This document shows, piece by piece, positions 54,773-64,000 of a DNA stretch of 64,000 nucleotides. The notes beneath the pieces were generated by a model. That model ran no database searches. It saw only the letters and a program-made list of their open reading frames with translations, and had not been told where the DNA came from. Every line of letters begins with the position of its first letter. Within the stretch, counting starts at the first letter, position 1. The position numbers were made by a program, and so were the translations under genes. Origin of the DNA: Drosophila persimilis (lineage: Eukaryota > Arthropoda > Insecta > Diptera > Drosophilidae); the NCBI RefSeq assembly GCF_003286085.1, contig NW_020825317.1, positions 1,488,001 through 1,552,000 of the forward strand. The letters run 5' to 3'.

Positions 54773-55095
54773 CCTTCTATAAAGGTTAATTTGTTTAAAG
54801 AAAGAACCTCATTATATATTAGTTTCTCTTCATTGTCTTTATAACTTAAAATCCCCTTTCCTGTATCAACAAAAGCTCCGATTTTCTTTAATGGGTTAAA
54901 TTCTATTAGGAAATCCGCCTCCATTCCATTTATTTCGTAAAACACTTTTTTTGTATTAAAAATAGTTATATTATGGATAGATTTAACTATCGAATACCCA
55001 TTTACTGTAGCAACTTTCTTATAAATTGATAATTCTTTTTTATTTTTGTAAATTCCCTTTTTTATATAACAGGAAGTTGCTCCCGTATCTATCAA
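54773..55095 (-). pseudogene. gypsy protease fragment
   Basis: Starts MIDTGATSCYIKKGIY and matches the first ~100 residues of the pol at 36395, then is broken off by the ISY fragment (residues beyond 54773 are not gypsy). Confidence 0.85.
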
Positions 55096-55119
55096 AACTT
55101 TTAAATCTTTGTTTAGTTT

Positions 55120-56150
55120 TTTATTATTTTATCATTATTATTTTTCCGATAAAATCTATTATTATTATTACCCCTGTATTGATTGGTGTTCTGTCGGTTC
55201 TGGATTTTTATTGATTCGTCTACATCCATTGTTTCTGAAGCCTGATTTTGTTGTCTTTTGCCTAAGAAATAGGGTTGTCCCCATGACATTTTATTCCCTT
55301 GGAAATCGTTTTTTTGGTCGAATGGTGAACTATTTGTCCTTGGTTGCCATTGGTTGAATCTTAAAGTATTATTACTGAATAATACGCCACTGTATTGGTA
55401 TTGGTACTGAATTGGTAGACAAATTGGGCCCGTCTATTATTCGCTTGCAATTCTTGTACCTTTGCCAAAGCATTCGGTAAATCTGGGGGATTTAATGGTA
55501 ATAAAATTTCCAAAATGTTGCCGTTTAGGCCTGTGATAAAAATGCTTAAGGCATTCTGTCTAATTTTGTTATTAGATTCTTTGGTATCTTTACTGTCCTT
55601 TCCATGAATCATTATGGTCTTATTTTTAAAAAAAATTCATTGTAGACCTCTACTATTGAAAGGTTCCCTTGTCGGAGAACGCTTAGTTCCTATTCTATTA
55701 TATATATTGATCTCTTGTCACTGTAAACAAAATCAAGTCGTGAAAGTATGGCATCGAAATTTAAAACTGTCCCGTGGTTGGTCAGTGCGTCATGTGCTGT
55801 TATTTTGTTTCTTAAAATTGTTAAGGCAATATAATATTGCTTACTTCCTTTCTTATATAGTTTCACTGCAGTTTCTGCAGCTTCCCTCCATCCTACGTAT
55901 TGGTTTAATCCACCATTGAAAATTGGTAGGGATTCTATTACTTTTAATGTGGTGTCATCTTTGATTGTCTCATCTATTGTTTCTGCCTGATAATCTGAAA
56001 CCTGATCGAATTTAGATTCTATTAGTTGTTTCAAATTTACTATTTGCTCCTGTACTTGTGAATTTGAAGTGCTATAAATTGTTTGACCAGATCTGCAGTG
56101 AGATCGGTCCTTGTCTGTGAATAAATCATTTTTAGTTTTCCAAACTCTAA
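55120..56150 (-). pseudogene. gypsy gag, fragmented
   Basis: N-terminal coil region near 56100-55980, the capsid-like part 'SLPIFNGGLNQYVGWREAAE' (about 55890-55930) through 'YYIALTILRNKITAHDALTN' and 'SIFITGLNGNILEILLPLNP' (about 55490-55550), then the Asn-rich tail. Frames break near 55690 and 55610 and after 55361. It supplies the template for recognising the gag deletion in 36449-36922. Confidence 0.8.
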
Positions 56151-56638
56151 AGTTAGTTGATCCACCTTGTATTTTGTTTATATGTTTGTTTTTATATTTT
56201 TGGATACCGCTGGGCTTAAACCTATTTCAACTTATATATTTAGTATTAGGGTCTTGCTTCTTGGTTTGGCTGACAAATCTTCGTACGGGTCTTCCTTGGT
56301 AAGATTCTTTGTTGTTTAATCGTCTAGGGGTCTTCCTTCTTTGTTTTAGCTGGTTTAGCTGTTTTTATTTCTTTGTGTGTTTGTTTAAAGCTTTTCTTTT
56401 TTATATTTTTTAAGTGTCTTGATTCCTTTTTTTGTATTTATTTTTCCCGCACCCTAAGCTCCGGTTTGTTTCCTTTTTTTTTATTATTTCACTTTTTCTT
56501 GTCTAATATCTCACAGTCACTCCGCGTCTTTTTATTGAAGGATTTATTCCATTAATTAATTGTTCTTCGAGTTTCGGCACGACGCAACACTTTTATTATT
56601 CAGTGCTTTTTATACAACGTCGCCCCACGTTGGGCGCC

Positions 56639-57105
56639 AATTAAATAACTGCGGTAGCGGATTGTGTTTTTTAAAAGTTTATATTTAACTTTTAAGATAT
56701 AAACAGATATAGACTTAAATTGAGGGTTACAAAGGATTCCGGACAAAGGGTTTGCGCGATCTTAGTTTTTAGCTCGACTTTTCGGTTTCGCTTCTGGATC
56801 AAGACTGAATTGAACTTTTTGATCTTTGCATCGTCAATCCCTTTCGGGAATAATTTTTCTATAAACATCCCGAATTATTTCCCCATCCCGAATATTGGAC
56901 TTCGTCATCCAAAGGTTGAGAACGATAAAATGCTCAAAGTGCAGAATCTGCAGAAAGCCGGGTGTGAGATTGTTTATCAGAAGCCGGGTGTGGGCAAAGA
57001 TTGTTTTTCTATTGAGGCGATTGTCAAAGATTGGGATTGTGGCGGGAGCCCAAGATTGAGATTGTACATCTTAAAAATCAATTAGGCGGAAGCCAAATAT
57101 TGAGC
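56639..57105 (-). repeat. gypsy remnant 5' LTR
   Basis: Starts AATTAAATAACTGCGGTAGC after the GGCGCC primer-site sequence, about 80-85 percent similar by eye to the LTRs at 30945 and 37544. It contains the 50-bp block missing from 37544 and lacks the outer ~60 bp, where copia gag sequence begins. Confidence 0.85.
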
Positions 57106-58300
57106 TTGTGGTTCATTTCAATGTTGAAAAACTGGACGAAAACAATTATAGCACATGGGAGGTTTTGATGAGAAATGATCTCATTCAAAATGATTTGTGG
57201 CCAATCGTCAGTGGAAAACTTATGAAAGTTTTGTTGTTGCGATTAAGTCGGGAGATAATTTGCCGAGCTTGAGTATGCTTACAATAAAAATTTCTGAAGA
57301 ATAGGCAGGAAGATATCATTAGCAAGGAAATTACAAGTAGCACCGAACTACACGTTAGTTATGACAACAACAGTTTTAAGAAAAGCATTAAGGGCAAAAA
57401 GTGTTTTTAGTGCGGAAAGGAAGGGCATTTTAAATCAGAATGCCATGTTAAAAGTAAGCAGGAAGAAGCAAACAACAAGGGCCCAAACTGTTAAAGCGAG
57501 GAAAGATTGGGTACAATCAAAGACTATACAATACGCGCGCGGGGTTTCAATTCCCTTTTCGCCTGTACTTCGTCTCTACCGCGACCCCGCTGTCCATCGG
57601 TTTCGTCTGTTCGGCAATTCTGGACTCTCGAGCCTCAGCACCGTCGAAGCGGTGGTCGCGGATCGCCGATGTCTTTGGAGCGGCACAGTGGGACCTTTGG
57701 CCGTCTCAGCTTGCTAATTATATGAGTTCAAAAAATATTTTCACACTGAAAAAATGTTAATCTTTGAGTGCTTATATCTCCTAAACTAAAACTATCTTGA
57801 AAATTCGATTGGAAAATTCTTTATTAGATGCGTACATTAAATTTATCTAAAGCACTCATACAATTTTTTTACTATTTCGGCTGAGTCCCCACTGTGCCGC
57901 GCCAAAGACATCAGCGACCACGCTGCCCTACGGCTTCGGCACGCAGACGATTCATATTTTGTTTTTGTATTCCATCTCTCGAGACACACCGACTCGACGC
58001 TGACCGAGGCATTGACGAAGCCGAGTAGTATTTCGGAGGCGAAGGTAGCGTAAAAGAGAATTGAAGTAATAGCCCCGCGCGCCCGTACCATGAAGCGTCA
58101 AACGAAAATTGAAAAAGAATTTGTTCCTCATGCAACATCTTGGTATTGTATAGTTTTTGGTACAATGCTTTGCGTAACCAGAGATGCCAAAGTGGAAACT
58201 GAAAAATATGTACCAATCCTAAATTTAGCTAAGCCAAATGACCAGATGTTAAATGCATGGTGCATAGACAGTGGCGCAACGGCGCATCTACAGTGGCGAG
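57106..58300 (+). pseudogene. copia gag and protease scraps around a MITE
   Basis: 'NVEKLDENNYSTWEVLM' near 57120-57170, a deletion, then the 'LPSLSML'-type region, the zinc knuckle with a TAG in place of one residue (near 57410), and, after the MITE, 'TMLCVTRDAKVETEKYVPIL' plus the DSGATAHL protease motif at about 58266-58290. The protease then ends abruptly. Confidence 0.8.
57518..58159. mobile_element. P-like MITE, 642 bp, copy 2
   Basis: Inverted ends CAAAGACTATACAATA and TATTGTATAGTTTTTG, flanked by GTACAAT at 57511-57517 and 58160-58166 (7 bp). The interior is the reverse complement of most of copy 1, shorter by about 90 bp near one end. Confidence 0.85.
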
Positions 58301-58379
58301 CACATGTGGATATATTTTTATCACTTTTCACTTTAAGCGCCTGTAAAAGCTTTAAAAATTAATCAATCCTTGTGAAAAG

Positions 58380-59215
58380 ACCTAGCTGATATATCTGATA
58401 TCAAGACAAGGATTGCAGCAGAGTTTGATGTGGTTGACATCGGGCCTATGCAATACTTTTTAGGTATTGAGGCAGTACTGGTGCGATTTCAATCAGCCAA
58501 CGAAAGTACATTAGAGAGTTACTCGAACAGTCCAGTACAGTATGAAAGATTGTCGACAGACGTCCACGCCGCTGGAAGCTGGTTACCAGGTGGCATGCAA
58601 CAAAGAGGACTGCCGCAAGGTCGACATCACATCGTTCCAGAAGCTAATTGGAGAGTTATCATATCTTGCAGTTATGACTCGTCCGGACATTGCATTCGGT
58701 GAATAAATTTGCTCAACGTAAGAAGGATCAGCATTCCGAGCATGAAGCGGCATCCAAGCACATCATTCGATATTTGGCAAAGACTATCGATTGGGAGATA
58801 TGCTACACAAAGCAAAGAAAGGCAATTGAGGGTTTTGTTGATGCAGATTGGGCTAGTGATTTTACAAACCGGAAGTCATGCATGTTGGCAGGGGGAGCAG
58901 TTTCTTGGGAGTCAAGAAAGCAATCGACGGTTGTGCTCAGTTCCAAAGAGGCAGAGTACATAGCCTTATCATCTGCAGCAAAAGAGGCGATATACTTTCG
59001 CAGCCTACTCATTGACTTGAAGCTGATATTCCAGGAGTCAACTATTCAGATCTACGGCGACAACATTGTAGCACAGCAGCTTGCTAGAAACCCCATGTTT
59101 CATGCACGTACAAAACACATCGACGTTAAGGTACATCATATTCGAGAAGTTCTCAAAATCATCTCTTTTGACAGTCGACATTGCGCATCTACCTCACAAA
59201 GAACTTAGTCAAAGT
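58380..59215 (+). pseudogene. copia RT scrap and RNase H
   Basis: 'AEFDVVDIGPMQYFLGIE' at about 58415-58470 is the RT tail. After frame changes the frame at 58690-59208 gives 'HSVNKFAQRKKDQHSEHEAA', 'GFVDADWASDFTNRKS', 'SSKEAEYIALSSAAKEA' and 'YGDNIVAQQLARNPMF'. This intact stretch shows what the copia frame at 12602/27373 looked like before the 14.8 kb insertion. It is frameshifted near its end. Confidence 0.85.
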
Positions 59216-59275
59216 TAAGCACCATAAATTTGTATTCGCATTCGGTTTAAGACATCATTTATAAGTTGCTTGATA

Positions 59276-59518
59276 TGTTTTCGAATATTAGTTAAGTAGT
59301 GTTTAAAGTTCGTAAACATGCGTTGTGTTGAGGAGGAGTTTTCAAACTGACTGCCACGATAATTAGTTATCGATCCCTTTCAACACTGCGGATGTGCCCT
59401 GCTGCATATCTAAGTTTCTTCTTTCGGCTCAGTCTCTTGCGCACATTACTCGAAAGCGAATTTGTATAATTCTGTAAACTGATCTTTAGTTGCATTACCA
59501 AGTAAAATAACTTTAACA
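59276..59518 (+). repeat. copia remnant 3' LTR (243 bp)
   Basis: TGTTTTCGAATATTAG ... AACTTTAACA, aligned end to end with the LTR at 11759-12011 at roughly 80 percent by eye. Confidence 0.8.
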
Positions 59519-59611
59519 GTTGTTATATTTTTCGTTTTTTTATTGGCGATTCGATGGCGATTTTCCTTGTCTTCGCAACACTATACAATTTTAAACAGTG
59601 TTAAAATGTTT

Positions 59612-59824
59612 TCAAAAACTTGTTCGTTCAACTTGAACTAAAAACGCTTTTACATGCAACCTGTTGCGCAATTTAGTCTCAAATATATTCATTTGAGTGA
59701 ACACTCGTTCCACATCAGCATTTGGCCATGGGAGCGAGAGCATTTGAATAGCAAAAAGATCAAGTGATGTAACGCTTGGATCAGCCGAGAGATCTGGATC
59801 GCAGCGCAATCTAGTGGTCGGCAC
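59612..59824 (-). pseudogene. hAT transposase C-terminal fragment
   Basis: 'LSLPWPNADVERVFTQMNIF' plus 'TKLRNRLHVKAF' is the dimerisation-domain signature at the C-terminus of hAT-type transposases and hAT-derived host proteins. Only this domain is present and no inverted ends are seen. A domesticated gene remnant is equally possible. Confidence 0.7.
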
Positions 59825-59908
59825 CGTAATGGCCGTGGCAGAGCAAACACCATCTATGGGCTAAGTCTGGGAGGTCACGACAAGGGGCATAGCAAAAGGG
59901 TGATAGAG

Positions 59909-60365
59909 TTAACAGCATGGATCGTCAACTTTCTCTGGCATTTCAACCTGTTCTTTGAGGGGGCCCGAGGGTTCTAGCTTGATGAGGTGCTTGGCTTCGG
60001 TCTCTTCCAGTTTTGGCGCTCGACCCGAGTATTCGTCTTCTCCATCAGCGGAAAAATATTGTTTTTTGTGCGTCAAAAAGAGCAATCGCGACGGGAGGAG
60101 AAAAGCTGGAGTCACTCCGGCATTAGTTGTCCCATGCTAGGTGAGATTGAGAAGGGAAAAGAATAATTTGGCAAATTAGTCTGACAGTTTCATCCGTATA
60201 AGACCGGCCATTGGCATACTGCCCAAAGAGGAACGCCGCGTCGCCGTATTTGCGTCTCAAAACCGGCGTGGATCGGCTTCGCAGATCCAAAGACGCCGAG
60301 GCGTCGAGGAGATCGAGCGTCCGAGTGACGCCAAAAGGGGTCCAGAGGAGAAGCAGAAGCGGCAT
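59909..60365 (-). CDS. candidate small secreted-protein gene, exon structure uncertain
   Basis: On the minus strand a TATATA box (60482-60475) lies 110 bp before ATG 60365. The product begins MPLLLLLWTPFGVTRTLDLL, a plausible signal peptide, then has basic sites (RSRSTPVLRRKYGD). A good intron candidate spans 60219-60137 (83 bp, GTATGC ... CTAAT ... CACCTAG), but splicing it leads to a stop after ten codons, and unspliced reading gives 80 residues. Another frame (60136-59909) is open after the acceptor and ends VDDPCC. So a frame break is possible. I do not recognise the protein. Confidence 0.3.
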
Positions 60366-60535
60366 AAAATGTTTACAGGCCCAAGTACACGGGCACCAAA
60401 ACTAACGGGAGTTGAGTGCTTTTTGGGGGAAAAGAAAGCTCAATCATCCAGTTCGAGAGCAAGCCAAGGAAGGGCTATATAGCGTAGCTAGAGCGCATCG
60501 TCGGAAACAGCAAAATGCGGGCGAAAACAAGAAAA

Positions 60536-61520
60536 AACGAGGGGGAACGTTGTGAGTTGCTGCGGACACCGCAACTCTACAGTTATACCCGATACTAAGT
60601 CAGTATGGCTCTCTTGCGGCAGACGCCGCTAATATTAAACGACACGACAAAGAGTGCGTGCGAGAGAGACAGAAAATCAGTCTGAGCGTGACGTCGGGCG
60701 CTGCGTAGCCAGTTTTTGATTTGTTTCTATTGGCTATAAAGATGATCCGATCTGATCCAGACTCAGCAATCTGATAGATATGGTCAGATATAGATATGAC
60801 AGATAGATATGATATATATATGATACGATATAGATATGATAGATATGATTCTGCGTTTTTAGTTTTCTCGAATCTGCAATATTGTGGATGCAACAGATTT
60901 TCGTCCTTTGTGTGGGCGGAACGGGGTGAGGCGAAATTTTGAGATATACGTTTTATAGTGAGATCTAACAGGAGTGCGGATACTAAATTTGGTTACTCTA
61001 GCGTTAATAGTCTCTGAGATTTACGGATGCCCCAGATTTTCGTCCTTTGCGGGGGCGGAAGGGGGTGAGTCGAAATTTTGATACAAAACGGTCAAGGGCC
61101 GATATCACAGGAGTGTGGATACCAAATTTGGTTGCTCTAGCTCTTATGGGTTCTGAGATCCTTGAACTCAAATTTTGCAATTGGCAAAACCGACCATGAA
61201 ACCTGTGCGTTAGAGAGAGACACAGCGAGAAAGAATGAAATTGTTTTCTTGATTCTGGCTATAATAATTTTACGATCTGGTTCAGATTTCACACTCTGGA
61301 ACATACAGTCGTCCTCTACGGTTCTGCGTGTTCAGTTTTCCCGTATCTTTGAATTTGTGGGTGCCACAGATTTTCGCCCTTTGTGAGGCGGAAGTGGGCG
61401 GGGTGAAGTTTTGAAATATTTTTGTAGCAGTGACATATCACAGAAGTCTGGATCCAAAACATCGTTGCTCTAGCTCTTATGGTCTTTGAGCACTAGGCGC
61501 TGAATTGGACGGACAGACGG

Positions 61521-61554
<34 letters not shown>

Positions 61555-61702
61555 TGGGCTCAATCGAGTCGGCTATTGATGCTGATCAAGAATATATATA
61601 CTTTATGGGGTCGGAAACGATGCCTTCTGGAAGTTACACACATCCACTTTTACCACAAATCTAATATACCCCAATACTCATTTTGAGTATCGGGTATAAA
61701 AA
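60536..61702 (+). repeat. ISY/DINE-like repeat, full-length copy
   Basis: Same orientation and order as 45619-46727, from 'aacgagggggaacgttgtga' to 'gagtatcgggtataaaaa'. It has a local GATATA expansion near 60775-60850 and the GGACAGACGG run at about 61509-61555. An ORF-like stretch at 61162-61386 is within it and is not a gene. Confidence 0.85.
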
Positions 61703-63149
61703 GAGGGCCGAGAAAGTGGTTTTTATACTCGAGCGGAGTGAGTCTTGAAAAACAAAAGTGGAGAGATAATAGAGTGGAATTTGTGAGTGAGTTTTTTGTT
61801 TGCTTTTGTGTTACTCCCGATCGGAGTTCTCTTTCCAGGTCCGAGTCTCCTCCGGGGAGCGCTTTCGTCGGTGGACATGCGTATCTGCGGATGAGTGAAA
61901 AAGAAAATGCAAAAAAACTTAACCTAGACATTTCGACTCAAGTCCCACTAAGGACAGCAAAGAGGAGGGAGAGTCAAGTAATTTGTATAATTCCCCCCAT
62001 TGTTTCTGTTTCTTCACCCCCTTTCGGTCTGGCCGTTAATTGCCTTTACATATGAAATAATTGTTCGTTTTATTTATCGTTATTAGTAAGTCATTTTATT
62101 GATATTTTGAAATTCATTCTGTTTTATTTTTTTATGCGTACGTTTTTTTTTTTTGGTTAGGTTTAGTTTTAATTTGGAAATTACTCAGTTTCTTTGGTCA
62201 TGATTCAATAAATTTTATAAAGTTTTCGACTACAGTTTTTTTTTGCTTTCGGCTAGCCAAATGCCGTTTTCCCACTCCCCAACACCCAGCCTGGTTCGTT
62301 ATAGTGATTCAAATAGGTTGCTTCTTCCCCCATCTTTGTGGGCCAGCAAAACTGCCCAAAACATAATAGTATTATGGGTATTTTCCCATTTTTATAAATA
62401 TATGTTATCGTACAATGACTTTATACGATCAATGTCGGTGCTATATTCACAAATATTCACAATATCGTTGGTGTTTTGTGCCGCAGCACTTGGCCCACGG
62501 AAAGTACATTGAGTTTCTTAAGAACTAATATTTATATATGTATAGTCTACGGGGTAGCAAAAAACAAAAAAAAGTTTCAGTTTACATTTAAAGCTAAAAT
62601 AAACTAATTTTTTTTTTTTAATATGCTAAACATTTTATTGCTAGTACACTTTTAAAAATGCTAGATCTAGCCTGGAATAGGCTAAACTGGCAGCACTGCT
62701 CACAACGTTTTTCGTCACAGCGTATGTTCTTTGAATATTTGTTTATCTTAGTTTTACAGCGCATCCTGCGATTTCGAGCCGTTCGGCTTCTAGATCGATT
62801 TTAGTAAAGCAACATCGCACAGTCAAACGGTCAAAATATTATTTTATATGGAATTTCATTCTTGCGACATCCCTTTTTGCTCTTTTTCGTGCGAGGTTAC
62901 CAGTTTTTGTAAAATCAAGTCAATGTTGAAAAACAACGAAAAAATTAAATGGTTTGGAAAATAGTTTTTCTTTAGAACTGTCTATGCAACAGCCCAGGCT
63001 TTTGTTGAGCATTAACAATACTTAATTCTCTTAATAAAGGCTTGAAGTCTCTCAATCAGATATATTCATATTATCCAAAGCTCACAAAAATCGTTTGACT
63101 TTTGTCACCTCTTTTCGGCTAAAGCCCCACTGTGCGAGCTAAGGAAATG
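61703..63149. other. non-coding DNA
   Basis: A 105-codon frame at 61738-62055 starts inside T-rich flanks and has no domain or good codon bias. The remainder is AT-rich with T and A runs (62130-62160, 62590-62640). I see nothing else. Confidence 0.45.
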
Positions 63150-63339
63150 CAGCTAAAGCTAGGTACACACGATGCAAACAATTTGCAGCAAAAAAAAAAT
63201 TTGCAATAACTGTTTGCGGCAACTATTTTTGCTTTTCGTCTGTATACAGAACTTTACGGTTAACTTGGTTGAGTCAGTTGCTTGCTTGTTTGCATGTGCT
63301 GTTTGCTTTCAGTCGCAATATTGCAGCAAGCAAAGCAAC

Positions 63340-63613
63340 ATGTGGGATCGCGAGAAAACGATAAAATTAATTGATTTGTACGAGAATTATTCTGTTTTAT
63401 GGGATGCCAGCAAACTATAAAAATAAGCATAAAAAGCAAAATGCTTATCGCGAAATTGCAGAAAAATTAGACAAAAGTGATGATGAAATAAAAACAAAAA
63501 TTCATCATTTGCGCACTCAATTTTTGCATGTGCGCAGAGTGAAGCAAAAAAAAGAGTGGCCAGGGTACATCGGACAACTACTTATACCAGCAGTGTCTTG
63601 TTTAGTTATGTAG
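63340..63613 (+). pseudogene. MADF-domain DNA-binding protein of a Harbinger-type element, frameshifted
   Basis: MADF is a Myb-like DNA-binding fold that helps the transposase. The ATG at 63340 gives 'MWDREKTIKLIDLYENYSVL' then 'WDASK'. After a frame change near 63413 the other frame continues 'YKNKHKKQNAYREIAEKLDK' and 'IKTKIHHLRTQFLHVRR', matching the W-D...Y...LR pattern of the family. It ends at 63611-63613. An AATAAA lies at about 63629. Confidence 0.65.
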
Positions 63614-63616
63614 TTT

Positions 63617-63870
63617 TTTACTTTTCTAATAAAAAACTGAAATCACTGACTGACATGCGAAAAAAATTGTAATAGTTTGTTTCATCCCCATTTTGTAGCT
63701 CTTTTAAAAGGTTCTGATGCACTCCTTTTTCATCTCTTTTGGAAATCCACTCTTTCACCCAACACTTTCTTTTTTTTTGCAGACTCTAAACTTCTCACTT
63801 TTTTACGTTTTATTGAAGTTGCTAATATAGCAATAGCAGCATCTCTCGATTTTTGTGCCGACATAATTAA
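63617..63870 (-). pseudogene. Harbinger-type transposase, N-terminal fragment
   Basis: From about 63870 on the minus strand: a start 'MSAQKSRDAAIAILATS', then, after a one-base slip in a 9-A run, 'CWVKEWISKRDEKGVHQNLL' and 'KELQNGDETNYYNFFRMS', the W...W...R...G..NLL.EL...YxNFxRM pattern at the N-terminus of PIF/Harbinger transposases. It stops at 'FSFLLEK' where the MADF gene end begins, so the DDE catalytic core has been deleted. Confidence 0.6.
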
Positions 63871-64000
63871 ACACGTCGTTATTCGTTGACTTTCTCAAAA
63901 CAACAGAACTTGCAAATGAGTGTCACTTTCAAGCACTGCAAACAAAAAATGAAAACACATGTAGACATTAACGCAATATATTGCACGAAATAGCAATGCA

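Larger units (their letters stand above)
54773..57105 (-). mobile_element. gypsy remnant (same family as 30945), lacking RT, integrase and env
   Basis: On the minus strand: 5' LTR 57105-56639 (truncated at its outer edge), primer-site sequence, leader, gag pieces, then protease, cut at an ISY scrap. It retains the gag capsid region that the other copy lost. More diverged than 30945-38025. Confidence 0.85.
57106..59518 (+). mobile_element. copia remnant (same family as 11759-30944), internally deleted
   Basis: Gag pieces, a MITE, a protease-region scrap, an RT scrap, RNase H, and the 3' LTR, in order on the plus strand. Large parts of gag, integrase and RT are deleted. Confidence 0.85.
63150..64000. 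mobile_element. PIF/Harbinger-type element, internally deleted, runs off the window
   Basis: Contains a plus-strand MADF gene fragment and a minus-strand transposase N-terminal fragment that meet near 63614. PIF/Harbinger elements normally carry exactly these two genes. The possible left end is near 63159 ('ctaggtacacacgatgcaaa'). The right end lies outside the window, so inverted ends cannot be confirmed. Confidence 0.55.

Overview
The window is fly DNA, almost certainly Drosophila and most likely the obscura group (pseudoobscura, miranda, persimilis or subobscura relatives). The reasons are the mix of gypsy/errantivirus, copia, mariner, Helentron and P-like elements and at least seven copies of an ISY/DINE-like interspersed repeat of the kind known from that group. 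The species is inferred from repeat character only. The transposon density (about 50 of 64 kb, nested several layers deep) fits pericentric heterochromatin, the dot chromosome or a degenerating neo-Y.

Layout. 1-6.9 kb: the last exon of an unidentified cellular gene (about 1510-3395, + strand) with its flanking non-coding DNA. 6.9-9.6 kb: an ISY-like repeat split by a mariner (TA duplication, frameshifted transposase), then a decayed alanine aminotransferase copy. 9.6-11.8 kb: non-coding. 11.8-38.2 kb: a nest. A minus-strand Ty1/copia element (3' LTR 11759-12011, RNase H to 12602, rest of gag-pol 27373-30700) is interrupted inside its RNase H coding region by a 14.8 kb plus-strand LTR element (12603-27372, TTAC duplication). 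Its 5' leader is interrupted by a minus-strand gypsy/errantivirus (30945-38025, TACA duplication).

The 14.8 kb element is the most unusual object here. It has 1393-bp LTRs, a tRNA-Lys-type primer site, gag, and a well-phased GGGAAAC -1 frameshift site into a protease. The rest of pol has been lost except an integrase C-terminal remnant. In its place is a coding-length array of 93-bp (31-codon) tandem repeats, 36 near-identical units plus 2 diverged ones. A second array of 25+2 units follows, created by a large internal tandem duplication that carried along the first 593 bp of the 3' LTR. A 3' accessory reading frame sits behind a strong-looking splice acceptor.

38.2-46.7 kb: ISY-like copies flanking a ruined gypsy relative (env, integrase, RNase H, RT pieces) that itself holds a 1.4 kb unidentified insert. 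Two ISY-like copies then lie in inverted orientation around a 1 kb spacer. 46.7-54.6 kb: a decayed autonomous-type Helentron (Rep with HUH and two-tyrosine motifs, Pif1 helicase, EEP endonuclease), its helicase split by a 730-bp P-like MITE with a 7-bp duplication. 54.6-59.5 kb: gypsy and copia remnants, the copia one holding a second copy of the same MITE (642 bp, 7-bp duplication). 59.5-64 kb: a hAT scrap, a possible small secreted-protein gene, another ISY-like copy, and an internally deleted PIF/Harbinger element running off the right edge.

Few genes here work together in the ordinary sense. The functional story is parasitism: the intact errantivirus pol and env, the frameshift-regulated gag-pro of the repeat-array element, and Helentron/ISY partners are modules that could be mobilised in trans by related elements elsewhere. 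No search or alignment could be run; family calls rest on motifs read in the sequence and coordinates are by eye to within a few bases at most junctions.
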